Shown piece after piece: positions 7,651 through 17,249 of a DNA stretch of 34,570 nt. A program made the position numbers and the translations under genes. Source of the stretch: Methylococcus sp. (GTDB lineage Bacteria > Pseudomonadota > Gammaproteobacteria > Methylococcales > Methylococcaceae). The notes beneath the pieces were generated by a model that searched no databases, was not told where the DNA came from, and was given only the letters and a program-made list of their open reading frames with translations. The DNA is taken from positions 1 to 34,570 of the forward strand of contig JAQTYA010000026.1 of NCBI GenBank assembly GCA_028688525.1, in the 5' to 3' direction. Within the stretch, counting starts at the first letter, position 1. Every line of letters starts with the position of its first letter.

Positions 7651-8976
7651 CTAAGGCGTATTGTCCGCTATTGCATAGAGCCCTTTTTCTTCTCCTAACG
7701 CTGTCTTTAGGTCCGTATAGGCATAAGCGCGGTTGGCCTGGGCCTGGTAATAGTCCAGGATGGTGTTACGGTAATCGCGTTGCGCTTGGATCAGGTCGAT
7801 GATGTCGGTGCTGCCACTGGTATAGGCCAATTCGGCGGAATCTCGGATGTGCTTGGCCTTTTGCAGGATATCGGATTCATAACGCCTAACGATGGTGTTG
7901 GTCGAAACCCAAGCGGCGAAGGCCGTGGTTACTTCGGAGCGAACGGCGATCTCGGTCTGCTTCACGCGCAATTCGGCATCGTTGGACCGTATCCCCGCTT
8001 GGGCGATCTCGCCTTCCTGCCTGTAGAACAGCGGCAAGGGGACGCTGAGGCCTAGCGTCGCGCCGTTCTGTACGTAGTTTCCCAAGTCATGTGCGAATCC
8101 GGCGCTGACCCTGACGTCGGGGATGCGCTGTGCTTTCGCTAGATCGATGCCTTGCTTGGCTTGTGAATAGCGCGTTCTGGCTGCGAGGAGATCGGGGCGA
8201 TGGTCCAGGGCGGTCGCCGTGGCGGCGGCATCGTCCTTCAGCTCAGCGAACAGTTTGCCGTCGGGCCATAGATCCTCCGCGGCTATCTCGCTAGCATCTT
8301 CGGGCCAGGCCAGAAATACGGCGAGCTGCGCACGCGCAGATGCGATTTGCGAGGCGGCTCTGTCAATATCCGACTTGGACTTCAAGGCTTCGATCTTCAT
8401 CCGGGTCAGGTCCCGTTCCGAAATGTCGCCGACATCAAAACGCTGCTGCTGGATGTCCACCAGCCTTTGCACATGGCGGCCCTGGTCACTAGCCGCTTCC
8501 ATCATCTTCTGGGCCAGCAGCAGGTCGAAATAGGCGCGGCGTACGGCTCGGCTCAAGGTGCGAATCGCATCGCTTAAATCGGCTTCCGCCGCTTGTTCGC
8601 CCAATTGGCTGTTTTCCATACGCAGCCGTCGCTTTCCGGCGGTTTCGATGAGTTGGGAGACGGAAACGTAGATGACCGGGCCGTTGGACGAGACCGGGTA
8701 ATTCGGCGACAACTCCTGCGAATACAGGTTGAGCTCCGGGTTAGGAATCGCAGCAGCGATTAACTTTTGCGCCTGGGCGGTTTCCAGGCCGAATTCCGCC
8801 GAGATTAGCGACAGATTTCGGGCGAAGAACAGGCCGATGACTTGCTCTTCGCTTAAAGCCTTTGTCGCACTCCATGCGGGCGGAAACCATAGGCCGAAGC
8901 AAAACAGGAGCCCGCAATACGCCAGTGCGGTGCCGATCGATACGCTGTTGTCGGTGTCTGTTGATATTTTGAACAT
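7651..8976 (-). CDS. TolC-family outer-membrane efflux protein (CzcC/CusC-like)
   Basis: The precursor has 441 residues. It has an N-terminal hydrophobic signal (AYCGLLFCFGLWFPPAWSA, preceded by a polar stretch). Two repeated long helical halves typical of OEP/TolC proteins follow: LIAAAIPNPELNLYSQEL / ETAGKRRLRMENSQLG in the first, and LLAARTRYSQAKQGIDLAKA / DVRVSAGFAHDLGNY in the second. The IPNPEL and PLPLFYRQEGEIAQA phrases point to the heavy-metal (CzcC/CusC) branch. TolC proteins form the trimeric outer-membrane tunnel of RND-type pumps. No adaptor (CzcB/CusB) or RND pump (CzcA/CusA) gene lies within this window next to it, so it is an orphan here. No strong Shine-Dalgarno is visible before the ATG. 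The metal or drug exported cannot be stated. Confidence 0.85.
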   Translation of the reverse strand: MFKISTDTDNSVSIGTALAYCGLLFCFGLWFPPAWSATKALSEEQVIGLFFARNLSLISAEFGLETAQAQKLIAAAIPNPELNLYSQELSPNYPVSSNGPVIYVSVSQLIETAGKRRLRMENSQLGEQAAEADLSDAIRTLSRAVRRAYFDLLLAQKMMEAASDQGRHVQRLVDIQQQRFDVGDISERDLTRMKIEALKSKSDIDRAASQIASARAQLAVFLAWPEDASEIAAEDLWPDGKLFAELKDDAAATATALDHRPDLLAARTRYSQAKQGIDLAKAQRIPDVRVSAGFAHDLGNYVQNGATLGLSVPLPLFYRQEGEIAQAGIRSNDAELRVKQTEIAVRSEVTTAFAAWVSTNTIVRRYESDILQKAKHIRDSAELAYTSGSTDIIDLIQAQRDYRNTILDYYQAQANRAYAYTDLKTALGEEKGLYAIADNTP

Positions 8977-9395
8977 CCGCGGACGAGGCAGTTTTTAGGT
9001 TGGGGAGCCCGATGACTCTGTTGATGCTGGTCTGAGCGGACAGATCGCTAAAAGGGACATTCAGGGTTGCGGAGTCCTAACGGCAGCCGAATTAAAGCAA
9101 ATATAACGCCATTCTGTAACCTTATGTTTATCATTGATATAGATCGTTCATGTCATGGCAAAGTGATTCGTGTTGGGTGAAATCCACCCCTAATACCTCG
9201 CGGGAATGTGGTGCACCCGCACACTTCCGGTGCCTCGCCGCCGAGAATTCGCGGACACCTATCCATTTGCCGATACCGGTGAACGGATGGACGGTTATAA
9301 TTCCCCTGTCCTCCCGGGGGAATCCGGCCGGGCGGATGCCGACGATCCAAAACGGCTTTTTCCGGTCAAAAATAAATAAATTAGGAGGAGGTTAT
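8977..9395. other. Intergenic region upstream of the TolC-family gene and the 62-aa membrane gene
   Basis: About 420 bases without a convincing gene. It includes an AT-rich stretch (about 9095-9150) with a possible FNR-type box (listed separately). Hairpins present are GGGTG-AAATC-CACCC (about 9176-9190) and ATTCCCC (9300-9306) / GGGGAAT (9317-9323). A very strong ribosome site AGGAGGAGG (9383-9391) sits 5-6 bases before the ATG at 9396. The frame of the 62-aa gene is open upstream to 9150, but that extension has no recognisable features. Confidence 0.5.
9134..9147. promoter_or_regulatory. Possible FNR/Anr-type box
   Basis: TTGAT-ATAG-ATCGT matches TTGAT-N4-ATCAA at eight of ten defined positions, in the AT-rich part of the divergent region between the TolC-family gene and the 62-aa membrane gene. 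It may be chance; no matching -10 element was placed with confidence. Confidence 0.3.
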
Positions 9396-9584
9396 ATGCC
9401 GTTCAAGTTCGATCTCAACACGTTCCTCGCTCATCCGCTCCTGACCAGCCTGCTGGTTGCGGACATCGGCATCATGATGTTCCTGCCCCTGGTGCGTCCT
9501 CCCGTCATGCTTAACGTGCTATTCCTCGGTGGGCTGATTTATTTGGCTATGTACTTCGGCGCCAAGCTGGTAGCGCGGGAGTGA
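9396..9584 (+). CDS. 62-residue two-helix membrane protein, function unknown
   Basis: The product is short, MPFKFDLNTFLAHPLLTSLL..., with two hydrophobic stretches (about 12-30 and 34-53). A conserved-looking PLVRPPVMLN turn lies between them and the tail is charged (GAKLVARE). It is clearly translated: AGGAGGAGG lies just upstream, much stronger than other ribosome sites in the window. I recognise no family. The RDD gene starts 10 bases after its stop, so the two are probably co-expressed. The long leader with hairpins and a possible FNR-type box suggests it is regulated (inference). Confidence 0.65.
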   Translation: MPFKFDLNTFLAHPLLTSLLVADIGIMMFLPLVRPPVMLNVLFLGGLIYLAMYFGAKLVARE

Positions 9585-9594
9585 CGCTCTACCG

Positions 9595-10068
9595 GTGAAA
9601 TCCTTCGCGCGCGTTGCGGGCCCCGCGGCCCGCGGCGATTCTGGGCGCGGCGAGGTAGCAGGGGTATTCCGCCGTTTCGTCGCATGTTTTTACGACGCCG
9701 TTATGCTGGCGGGCGTGCTGTTCGCGGCGACGGCCGCGCTGTTGCCTTTCAATTCCGGCGTGGCTTTTCGGCCCGGGCAACCGCTGTACTCTGCCATGCT
9801 AGCGGCGCTTATTTTCACGTATTTCGGCTGGTTTTGGAGGCGCGGCGGACAAACGCCGGGCATGCGCGCCTGGCGAATCCGCTTGGACGCCGACGGAGTG
9901 CTGACTTGGCGCGGTGTTGCGGTGCGCTTAGGGGTAAGCTGCTTGACGCTGGGGTTGGGTACCTTCGGGCTGTGGTTCGGCGCTACCGGCTACCGTAGCT
10001 TGCATGACATCGCGGCCGGTACGGCGGTGCGGCGTACCGGCCGATCCGGGTCTACGGGCTTCGCTTGA
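9595..10068 (+). CDS. RDD family membrane protein
   Basis: The 157-residue product starts with GTG at 9595. After a 25-residue hydrophilic lead comes the RDD domain: FRRFVACFYDAVMLAGVLFA (helix 1 with the Arg and Asp that name the family), a second hydrophobic segment (YSAMLAALIFTYFGWFW), the cytoplasmic motif RRGGQTPGMRAWRIRL, and a third hydrophobic region (LGVSCLTLGLGTFGLWFG) ending in YRSLHDIAAGTAVRR. RDD proteins are small inner-membrane proteins of mostly unknown function, and some have been linked to ion transport. It is probably in an operon with the 62-aa membrane gene. Its 3' end overlaps the convergent lptG by 17 bases. The N-terminal 25 residues are longer than usual and the real start is not certain. 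Confidence 0.8.
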   Translation: MKSFARVAGPAARGDSGRGEVAGVFRRFVACFYDAVMLAGVLFAATAALLPFNSGVAFRPGQPLYSAMLAALIFTYFGWFWRRGGQTPGMRAWRIRLDADGVLTWRGVAVRLGVSCLTLGLGTFGLWFGATGYRSLHDIAAGTAVRRTGRSGSTGFA

Positions 10069-11121
10069 AGGCGACCAAGGCGATGAGCAGCACGATCAGG
10101 GGAGGCGCGGCCATGGTCAAGGGAGCGTTCAATTCGTAGACCAGCCCCAAATGCGACACCATGCGATTGGTCAGATAGAACCCGAGGCCGATGGTCACAC
10201 CGATCACGATGCGCTGTCCGCTGCTAATGTCCCGGCGGACGTTAAGCACAAACGGAACCGCCAGCAGCAGCATGGCTAGCGTGATGAGCGGATTGATCAA
10301 ACGGCCCCAGAACGCTTGTTCCACCGCCAGCGACTTCTGGGCGTTTTCGTCCTGATAGGCCATGTACTTGGCGAGATCTTGGGCCGAGAGATTTTCCGGG
10401 CGCACGATGAATACATCCAGCATGTCGGGCGACAAGACCGAGGACCAGTCTTCCTCATCCTTGTGTTCGGCGACGGCTGCGTTGCCGGCGGGATCGAAGC
10501 GGGTGATGCTGATGTCCTTGAGCTGCCACATCCCGCGCTCGAAATTCGCCCGCGCGGCATGCATCGCCAGCGAGGGACGGCCGTCGGGGGCGACTTCGAA
10601 AATGTGGATGTCCCCTAATTTTTCCTGGTTCTGTATTTCTCGGATATTGACGTAGACGTTGCCATCGCGGATCCAGACCCCGTACTTGGTTTGCGATGCG
10701 ACCTGCTGTTTGGTTGCGGCGGCCTTGAGCATCTGGGCGGCGCGTTCAGCCGGCGGAATGACGTATTCGCTGATGACCACCGATATCAGCGAAAGGCCGA
10801 TCCCGGCGCGCAAACCGCCCAGACGATGCGTCCGCGCGATACGCCTGCGGCCTGCATAGCGACCAGTTCGTGGTTGCCGGCCATGTTGCCCAGGACCGCC
10901 AGCCCTCCGATCAGGGCGCCGGAGGGAATGAGCTCGTACAGGCTGTGGGGGGAGGTCAGCGTCAAGTAGAGGAAGATGCTACCGAGCCCGTAGTTGCCCT
11001 CGCCCAGATCCCTGAGCTCGTCGGCGAAGGTAAAGAAATTCAGCAAAGCCAGCAGGACCAGGGCGGCAAAGCCCGCTCCTTTGACGACTTCGCGGCCAAT
11101 GTAGCGATTAAGCGTGTTCAT
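10052..11121 (-). pseudogene. lptG: LPS export permease LptG, interrupted by a single-base frameshift
   Basis: Two frames together make one full LptG. The N-terminal piece (ATG 11121, stop TGA 10788-10786) begins MNTLNRYIGREVVKGAGFAA and runs through ELVAMQAAGVSRGRIVWAV. The C-terminal piece resumes as LRAGIGLSLISVVISEYVIPP in the -1 frame at 10813 and ends at 10052. One extra base in the AAA run at 10812-10814 would give ...IVWAV-LRAGIG... and an intact protein of about 356 residues, the normal length, with six membrane helices and a periplasmic jellyroll domain. LptG pairs with LptF and LptB in the ABC transporter that extracts LPS from the inner membrane. Its ATG overlaps the lptF stop by 4 bases. 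LptG is normally essential in LPS-producing bacteria, so a sequencing or assembly error is as likely as a real mutation. Confidence 0.88.
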
Positions 11122-12254
11122 CGTCGTCCCAGGATGGGGTGAAACACCCAGCGCCAGCCGTAGCTATGAATCAAGAGCATGCAGGTACCGAGCAGCATGA
11201 CGGCGTAGATGCCGCCATAGCTCAATCCCAGTGACAGCTTGCCGGTGGCGAGCAGGCCTTGGGATATCTTCTGCAGGTTTTCGTAGACGATGTAGATGAG
11301 GAAGGCGCCGATCAGATTGCCCCACACCCCCCCCCGCGGCGAAGTGCGCGCGATCGGCAAGGCCAGCAGGGTTAGGGTCAGGGCGCCGAGAGGCACGGCC
11401 AGCCGGCGCTGGAGCTCGGCTAGTTCGCGAGGCTTACCTGAAATCCACAAAGCGATACTGCTGGCCGCCTCTCGTTTGAGAGCCGCTTGGCTGCCTTCCG
11501 GCGGGTTGATACGTACGCCGTAGGAATCGAATTCGCTGAGCACGAAATCCGCGTGCCCGGGGACGCCCTGATAGCGGCGTCCCTTTTCCAGTACGACAAA
11601 GTGATCGCCTGCGTCGTTGATTTCCATGTGGCCGCTTTCGGCGATCACGATGCCGGTCTCGTCGCCCCGGCGGCTCTGTGCGAAGACTTGGCGCATGGTC
11701 TTGTCAGTGTTCAGTTCTTCGGCGTAGAGCACGACGTCGCCCTGGCTGAATTCGTTGAACCGCCCGGCTTTGATGCCGCGTACGTCGGCGCCTCTCTCGT
11801 CCTTGCTGATGAGCTCCTGGCTGAGCCGTTCCGACCAGGGCATCGCTTGGAGCGACAGGAAGCCGCCTAGTAGACAGACCGGCAAGGCGAACAGCAGAAT
11901 GGCACGATATATCCGCAGAGGCCCTACGCCAGCACAAGCGAACACGGTGATCTCGTTGTCCCGGTACATACGTCCCAAAACCATCAGCACGCTGAGGAAT
12001 ACCGCAGCCGGCAGGAGGGTGGCGACCGTGACGATGATTTTCAGGCCCAGCAGGGTGAAGATGGTGTCGGTGGCGACTTCGCCTTCAATGGCGCGGGCCA
12101 GGATGGCCAGAAATTTGCGGCTGACGACGATGGTCACCAGTACGAACAGGACGGCGAACAGCGTTTTAGCCAACTCGCCGGCGACTAGGCGGTCTAGCGC
12201 GGGGAGTCCGAAGAGGCGGTGTGCTTTTTTCGGTTCAAAAGGCTGCGGATTCAT
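11118..12254 (-). CDS. lptF: LPS export permease LptF
   Basis: The 378-residue product is a YjgP/YjgQ-family permease. N-terminal helices include LAKTLFAVLFVLVTIVVSRK and the phrases FLAILARAIEGEV and VLMVLGRMYRDNEITVFACA. A soluble periplasmic middle follows (VVLYAEELNTDKTM, GIVIAESGHMEI), then C-terminal helices (LAVPLGALTLTLLALPIA, LIGAFLIYIVYENLQ). LptF and LptG form the transmembrane half of the LptB2FG transporter that passes LPS to LptC-LptA-LptO. It is the first gene of a minus-strand lptF-lptG unit and diverges from pepA, as in Escherichia coli. The N-terminus carries about 15 extra hydrophilic residues (MNPQPFEPKKAHR) before the first helix; an internal start is possible. Confidence 0.93.
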   Translation of the reverse strand: MNPQPFEPKKAHRLFGLPALDRLVAGELAKTLFAVLFVLVTIVVSRKFLAILARAIEGEVATDTIFTLLGLKIIVTVATLLPAAVFLSVLMVLGRMYRDNEITVFACAGVGPLRIYRAILLFALPVCLLGGFLSLQAMPWSERLSQELISKDERGADVRGIKAGRFNEFSQGDVVLYAEELNTDKTMRQVFAQSRRGDETGIVIAESGHMEINDAGDHFVVLEKGRRYQGVPGHADFVLSEFDSYGVRINPPEGSQAALKREAASSIALWISGKPRELAELQRRLAVPLGALTLTLLALPIARTSPRGGVWGNLIGAFLIYIVYENLQKISQGLLATGKLSLGLSYGGIYAVMLLGTCMLLIHSYGWRWVFHPILGRR

Positions 12255-12334
12255 ACTAACCTAACGGCTTTCCGGTGGCCGGTCCGCGTGTGGACGCGGC
12301 GGTGCCGGGCGACTCAACGGAGGCGGATAATAGC

Positions 12335-13828
12335 ATGGAGTATTCGACAAAAACTGAAGCGCTGGAAAGGCTTTCGACCGACTGCCTGGTCCTGGGGGTC
12401 TTCCAGAAGCGCAAACTGGCGCCCTCGACCGAAATCCTGGATACGATGTTCGACGGCTTGCTGGCCAAGCTGCTCAAGCGGGACGATGTGGAAGGCAAGG
12501 CTGGCGATACTTTGCTTATCAATCATGTGCCGGGTGGGCGGATCGAACGCGTCTTGCTGGTCGGCCTGGGCAAAAAGGACGAACTGGACGTCGCAGCCTA
12601 TCGCAAGAGTCTGGACGCGGCATTCAAGGCGCTGAAAGGCTGCGGCGCCAAGCATGCAGTCTCGGTGCTGCACGAGGTCGAGGTGGGCGGATCCTGCGCC
12701 GCTTGGAAAGTGCGTCAGGCCGTTGAGCTGACGGAAGCCGCTCTTTACCGCTTCCAGGAAATGAAGGGGGATACCTCCGAAAATCATTCGCCACGCTTGT
12801 CCAGGCTGCAATTCCTGGCGGCCTCTGAGTCCGAGGTGCCGCTGGTGGAAGCGGGTATCCGGGAGGGCGAGGCCATCGCCCGCGGTGTGACCCTGGCTCG
12901 TAATCTGGGCAATCTGCCGGGCAACGTCTGCACCCCTGCCTATCTAGCCGAGCAGGCGCTGAAAATCGGCAAGGAGCACAAGAAACTGAAGGTCTCGGTG
13001 CTGGAAGAGAGCGACATGGACGAACTGGGGATGGGCTCGCTGCTGTCGGTAGCGCGCGGCAGCCGCCAGCCGGCCAAGCTGATCGTCATGGAATACCGCG
13101 GTGGCGGCGGCAAAGCTAAGCCCCATGTCCTGGTCGGCAAGGGCCTGACCTTCGATGCCGGCGGGATTTCCCTTAAGCCCGCTGCCAACATGGACGAGAT
13201 GAAATACGACATGTGCGGCGGCGCCAGCGTCATCGGCGCGATCCAAGCCGTGGCCGAATTGGGGTTGCCGCTGAATGTCGTCGGCCTGGTGCCGGCATCG
13301 GAGAATCTCCCGGACGGCAACGCTAACAAGCCCGGCGACATCGTTAAGAGCATGGCGGGCATCACCATCGAGATTCTCAATACCGACGCGGAAGGTCGTC
13401 TCATCCTGTGCGATACGCTGACCTATGCCAAACGCTTCGACCCGGCTGCAGTGATCGACGTGGCCACCCTGACCGGAGCTTGCATCGTGGCGCTAGGGCG
13501 GCATCCCAGCGGCCTGATGGGTAACGACGATGCGCTGTGCGAGCAGCTGGTCCGGGCCGGGGACACCGCCTGGGACCGAGTCTGGCGCATGCCGATCTGG
13601 GACGATTACCAGGAACAGCTCAAGTCCAATTTCGCCGACCTCGGCAACATCGGCGGACCGGACGGCGGCAGCATCACCGCCGCCTGCTTCCTGTCGCGCT
13701 TTGCCAAGGACTTTCATTGGGCGCACCTCGACATTGCCGGCACCGCTTGGAAGACCGGGGCCGACAAGGGGGCCACCGGACGTCCGGTGGCGCTTCTGGT
13801 GCAGTACCTCATCGATCGGGCGGTATGA
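12335..13828 (+). CDS. pepA: Leucyl aminopeptidase (cytosol aminopeptidase, M17)
   Basis: The 497-residue product has the M17 two-domain layout. The C-terminal catalytic half contains [16 protein letters not shown] (metal-binding Lys and Asp) and the family signature NTDAEGRL at about 349-356 (metal ligands Asp and Glu). [20 protein letters not shown] and [20 protein letters not shown] follow. PepA is a hexameric two-metal aminopeptidase that removes N-terminal Leu and other residues; in enterobacteria it also acts as a DNA-binding protein at carAB and in plasmid resolution. ATG 12335 is chosen because AACGGAGG lies upstream and the protein begins in line with the family; the frame is open to 12275. 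It diverges from lptF, and holC overlaps its stop by 4 bases. Confidence 0.95.
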   Translation: MEYSTKTEALERLSTDCLVLGVFQKRKLAPSTEILDTMFDGLLAKLLKRDDVEGKAGDTLLINHVPGGRIERVLLVGLGKKDELDVAAYRKSLDAAFKALKGCGAKHAVSVLHEVEVGGSCAAWKVRQAVELTEAALYRFQEMKGDTSENHSPRLSRLQFLAASESEVPLVEAGIREGEAIARGVTLARNLGNLPGNVCTPAYLAEQALKIGKEHKKLKVSVLEESDMDELGMGSLLSVARGSRQPAKLIVMEYRGGGGKAKPHVLVGKGLTFDAGGISLKPAANMDEMKYDMCGGASVIGAIQAVAELGLPLNVVGLVPASENLPDGNANKPGDIVKSMAGITIEILNTDAEGRLILCDTLTYAKRFDPAAVIDVATLTGACIVALGRHPSGLMGNDDALCEQLVRAGDTAWDRVWRMPIWDDYQEQLKSNFADLGNIGGPDGGSITAACFLSRFAKDFHWAHLDIAGTAWKTGADKGATGRPVALLVQYLIDRAV

Positions 13829-14256
13829 CCCGGGTCGATTTCTATCTGCTCCCGGCTAACGAAAGCGCTTATCCCTACGCCTGCCGGTTGACCGAAAAGG
13901 CCTACCGGCAGGGGCATACCGTGTTTCTATTGACCGATACCGCCGAGGAAGCTGCGCGGCTGGATGATTTGCTGTGGACGTTCCGGCAGGGCAGCTTCGT
14001 GCCGCACCTGTTGGCGCAGGGAAATGCGGAAGCCGGCACTTGTCCGGTCGCCATAGGCAGTGCTCCGACCGCCGGCTTCGACGATGTGATGATCAATCTC
14101 GGGACGGCGGTGCCGGATGCGTTCCGGCAATTCCGGCGCATCATCGAACTGGTCGATCCGGAAGATTCGGCACGGGCGCTGAGGCGCGAGCATTTCCGCT
14201 TTTATCGGAGCCAGGGACTGAATCCCGAAATGGTCGGTCTGGAGGCTGTGGGATGA
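13825..14256 (+). CDS. holC: DNA polymerase III chi subunit
   Basis: The 143-residue product begins [20 protein letters not shown]. It has the chi-subunit fold phrases [35 protein letters not shown] and [18 protein letters not shown], and the C-terminal [15 protein letters not shown] region. Chi pairs with psi in the clamp loader and contacts single-strand binding protein at the replication fork. The ATG overlaps the pepA TGA in ATGA, so translation is coupled. The order pepA-holC-valS is the standard gammaproteobacterial arrangement and supports the call. Confidence 0.93.
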   Translation: MTRVDFYLLPANESAYPYACRLTEKAYRQGHTVFLLTDTAEEAARLDDLLWTFRQGSFVPHLLAQGNAEAGTCPVAIGSAPTAGFDDVMINLGTAVPDAFRQFRRIIELVDPEDSARALRREHFRFYRSQGLNPEMVGLEAVG

Positions 14257-14289
14257 ACCCGTTCGGCGGGCCTATGCCGATAAGCATAT

Positions 14290-14295
14290 TATAAT
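14290..14295 (+). promoter_or_regulatory. Candidate -10 element upstream of valS
   Basis: A perfect TATAAT lies 57 bases before the valS ATG in the 95-base spacer after holC. The -35 region has no good match at 17 bases, so a promoter is plausible but not firm. Confidence 0.4.
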
Positions 14296-14351
14296 TGCGC
14301 CAACGCTCAGCCATAGAGCTGGGCTGGTCTAGTTCATCTTTCTAGGAATCC

Positions 14352-17117
14352 ATGGATAAAGTCTACGAACCCCACGCCATCGAGCAACGCTGGTATCAGC
14401 TCTGGGAGGAATCCGGTTTCTTCGCCCCGGCGGGCGAGGGTGCGCCGTACTGCATCATGATTCCGCCGCCCAATGTCACCGGTAGTCTGCACATGGGGCA
14501 CGCCTTCCAGGACACGGTGATGGACCTCCTCATCCGCTACCATCGAATGAAGGGCAACCGCACCCTGTGGCAGGCCGGCACCGACCATGCCGGCATCGCC
14601 ACCCAGATGGTGGTGGAGCGCCAGCTTGCGGCCGGTGGCCAGACCCGCCACGATCTGGGCCGCGAGGCGTTCATCGACCGGGTCTGGCAATGGAAGGAGA
14701 CCTCCGGCGGCACCATCACCCGCCAGCTCCGCCGCATGGGGGCTTCGCTGGACTGGTCGCGCGAGCGCTTCACGATGGACGAGGGACTGTCGCAGGCCGT
14801 GCGCGAAGTGTTCGTGCGGCTGCACGAGGAAGGCTTGATCTACCGCGGCAAGCGCCTGGTGAACTGGGACCCGGTGCTGCACACCGCCGTGTCCGATCTG
14901 GAGGTGGTCTCCGAGGAAGAGCAGGGCCATCTCTGGCACATGCGCTACCCGCTGGCCGACGGCAGTGGCCATCTGGTCGTGGCGACCACACGGCCGGAAA
15001 CCATGCTCGGCGACACCGCCGTCGCGGTGCATCCGGAGGACGAGCGCTACCGCCACCTGATCGGCCAGTCGATCCGGCTGCCCCTCACCGGCCGCGAAAT
15101 TCCGGTGATCGGCGACGACTACGTCGATCCCGAATTCGGTTCCGGCTGCGTCAAGATCACCCCGGCCCACGATTTCAACGACTACGCTATCGGTGTGCGC
15201 CATGCGCTGCCGATGATCAGCGTGTTTGACAAGAGCGCGGCGATTCTTCCGCTGGCGGATATCCCCGCCAAGTACCACGGCCTCGACCGCTACGAGGCCC
15301 GCGACCTGATCGTGCACGATCTCGACGAGATCGGCCTGATCGAGAAGATCGACGAGCACCGGTTGATGGTGCCGCGCGGCGACCGCACCGGCGTGGTGGT
15401 CGAGCCGTTCCTGACCGACCAGTGGTTCGTCAAGGCCGGCCCCTTGGCCGAGCCGGCGATCAAGGCGGTGGAGGAGGGGCGCATCCGCTTCGTGCCGGAG
15501 AACTGGAGCAACACCTATTACCAGTGGATGTACAACATTCAGGACTGGTGCATCAGCCGCCAGATCTGGTGGGGGCACCGCATCCCGGCCTGGTATGACC
15601 GCGAAGGCCGAGTCTATGTCGGCCGCTCCGAGGAGGAGGTTCGGGCGAAGCACGGGCTGGAAGCCTCCGTCGCGCTGCGTCAGGACGAAGATGTGCTGGA
15701 CACCTGGTTCTCCTCCGCCCTGTGGCCGTTCTCCACTCTGGGCTGGCCCGAGCGCACGCCGGAGCTCGGCATCTTCTATCCCACCAGCGTCTTGGTCACC
15801 GGCTTCGATATCATCTTCTTCTGGGTCGCCCGGATGATCATGATGGGCTTGAAGTTCATGGACGACGTGCCGTTCCGCGAGGTCTACATCCATGGCCTGG
15901 TGCGAGACGCCGAAGGCCAGAAGATGTCCAAGTCCAAGGGCAACGTGCTAGACCCGATCGACCTGATCGACGGCATCGCCCTGGAGGAGCTGGTCGCGAA
16001 GCGGACCCAGGGGTTGATGCAGCCGCAGATGGCGGCACGCATCGAAAAGCGCACCCGCCAGGATTTCCCCGAGGGCATCCCGTCCTACGGCACCGACGCG
16101 CTGCGCTTCACCTTCGCCTCGCTGGCCTCGACCGGGCGCGACATCCGCTTCGACCTGAAGCGGGTCGAGGGTTACCGCAACTTCTGCAACAAGCTGTGGA
16201 ACGCCGCGCGTTACGTACTGATGAACACCGAAGGCCAGGACTGCGGCCTGGGCGGCGGCGCCTGCAGCTACAGCCTGCCGGACCGCTGGATCAGGAGTCG
16301 GTTCCAGGCATCCGTAGGCGCCGTGACGGAGGCGGTGGGCCAGTACAGGTTCGACTTGGCGGCGCAGGCCATCTACGAGTTCGTCTGGAACGAATACTGC
16401 GACTGGTATCTGGAACTGGCCAAGATCGTGCTCCAGTCCGGCGACGAGACCGCCGCTCGCGGCACCCGCCAGACCCTGGTCGGCGTGCTCGAAGCCCTGC
16501 TGCGGCTGGCGCATCCGTTCATGCCGTTCATCACCGAGGAGATCTGGGCCAGGGCAGCGCCGCTGGCGGGCGCATCCGCACCCACCATCATGCAGCGGGA
16601 CTATCCGGAAATCGACCCGACCCAGGCCGACCCCGAGGCCGAATGCGAAATGGCCTGGGTGATGGAGGTGATTCTGGGGGTGCGGCGTATCCGGGCGGAG
16701 ATGAACCTCGCCCCGGCCAAGGCGCTGCCTGTGCTGTTGAGCGCCGGTTCCGAGCAGGACCGGCTATGGTCGTCGCGCTCGACTATACTCCTGGAGAAGC
16801 TCGCGCGGTTGGAAAGCCTAAATTGGCTGGAGCCGGGCCAGAGCGAGCCGGAATCGGCGATTGCCCTGGTCGGCGAGCTGCGGGTTCTGATCCCGATGCG
16901 CGGCTTGATCGACAAGGAAGCGGAATTGGCGCGCCTGGACAAGGAAATTCAACGTTTGAGTAAGGAACTGCCTAGACTCGAATCCAAGCTCGGTGACGAA
17001 GGCTTTCTCGGCAAGGCGCCGCCTCAAGTCGTCGAAAAAGAGAAGGCGCGTCTGGCGGACCTGCGCGGCAACCTGGAGTCTCTCGTGGCTCAGAAAGAAC
17101 GGATTCACGCCTTGTGA
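14352..17117 (+). CDS. valS: Valyl-tRNA synthetase
   Basis: The 921-residue class I synthetase has the HIGH-type motif HMGH at residues 47-50, after [10 protein letters not shown]. The editing (CP1) domain includes [20 protein letters not shown], with the Thr-rich editing site. [18 protein letters not shown] and the KMSKS loop [11 protein letters not shown] (about 522-532) follow, then the anticodon-binding domain and a C-terminal coiled-coil arm (about 855-921; [20 protein letters not shown]) that is typical of ValRS. It charges tRNA-Val and hydrolyses Thr-tRNA-Val. Length and domain order are normal. It follows holC by 95 bases, with its own possible -10 element. A long open frame on the opposite strand within it is a GC-rich shadow. 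Confidence 0.97.
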   Translation: MDKVYEPHAIEQRWYQLWEESGFFAPAGEGAPYCIMIPPPNVTGSLHMGHAFQDTVMDLLIRYHRMKGNRTLWQAGTDHAGIATQMVVERQLAAGGQTRHDLGREAFIDRVWQWKETSGGTITRQLRRMGASLDWSRERFTMDEGLSQAVREVFVRLHEEGLIYRGKRLVNWDPVLHTAVSDLEVVSEEEQGHLWHMRYPLADGSGHLVVATTRPETMLGDTAVAVHPEDERYRHLIGQSIRLPLTGREIPVIGDDYVDPEFGSGCVKITPAHDFNDYAIGVRHALPMISVFDKSAAILPLADIPAKYHGLDRYEARDLIVHDLDEIGLIEKIDEHRLMVPRGDRTGVVVEPFLTDQWFVKAGPLAEPAIKAVEEGRIRFVPENWSNTYYQWMYNIQDWCISRQIWWGHRIPAWYDREGRVYVGRSEEEVRAKHGLEASVALRQDEDVLDTWFSSALWPFSTLGWPERTPELGIFYPTSVLVTGFDIIFFWVARMIMMGLKFMDDVPFREVYIHGLVRDAEGQKMSKSKGNVLDPIDLIDGIALEELVAKRTQGLMQPQMAARIEKRTRQDFPEGIPSYGTDALRFTFASLASTGRDIRFDLKRVEGYRNFCNKLWNAARYVLMNTEGQDCGLGGGACSYSLPDRWIRSRFQASVGAVTEAVGQYRFDLAAQAIYEFVWNEYCDWYLELAKIVLQSGDETAARGTRQTLVGVLEALLRLAHPFMPFITEEIWARAAPLAGASAPTIMQRDYPEIDPTQADPEAECEMAWVMEVILGVRRIRAEMNLAPAKALPVLLSAGSEQDRLWSSRSTILLEKLARLESLNWLEPGQSEPESAIALVGELRVLIPMRGLIDKEAELARLDKEIQRLSKELPRLESKLGDEGFLGKAPPQVVEKEKARLADLRGNLESLVAQKERIHAL

Positions 17118-17249
17118 TGGATGGCATGGGGTGTCCGGCCGGCAGGAGGCTCGGGCGTACTCCGCCGGGCCTTCGTTCTAGGATCGAGCAAGTTTTGGGC
17201 GCCCGGCGTCAGGATTCGGAGAAGTCGTCTAGACGGAGTCTTAGTTAAT

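Noticed and set aside
10786..10830. Programmed -1 frameshift in lptG
   Set aside because: The shift site GCG GTT TGC is not a slippery heptamer and no stimulating hairpin or pseudoknot is evident; a missing base explains it more simply.
14334..15893. Very long open frame (519 codons) on the strand opposite valS
   Set aside because: It lies entirely inside the valS catalytic domain, has no ribosome site, and its composition (Asp, His, Ala, Val, Gly rich) is the usual shadow of a GC-rich gene.
15722..16963. 413-codon open frame within valS on the same strand
   Set aside because: Arg/Gly/Pro-rich low-quality composition without motifs; shadow of valS.
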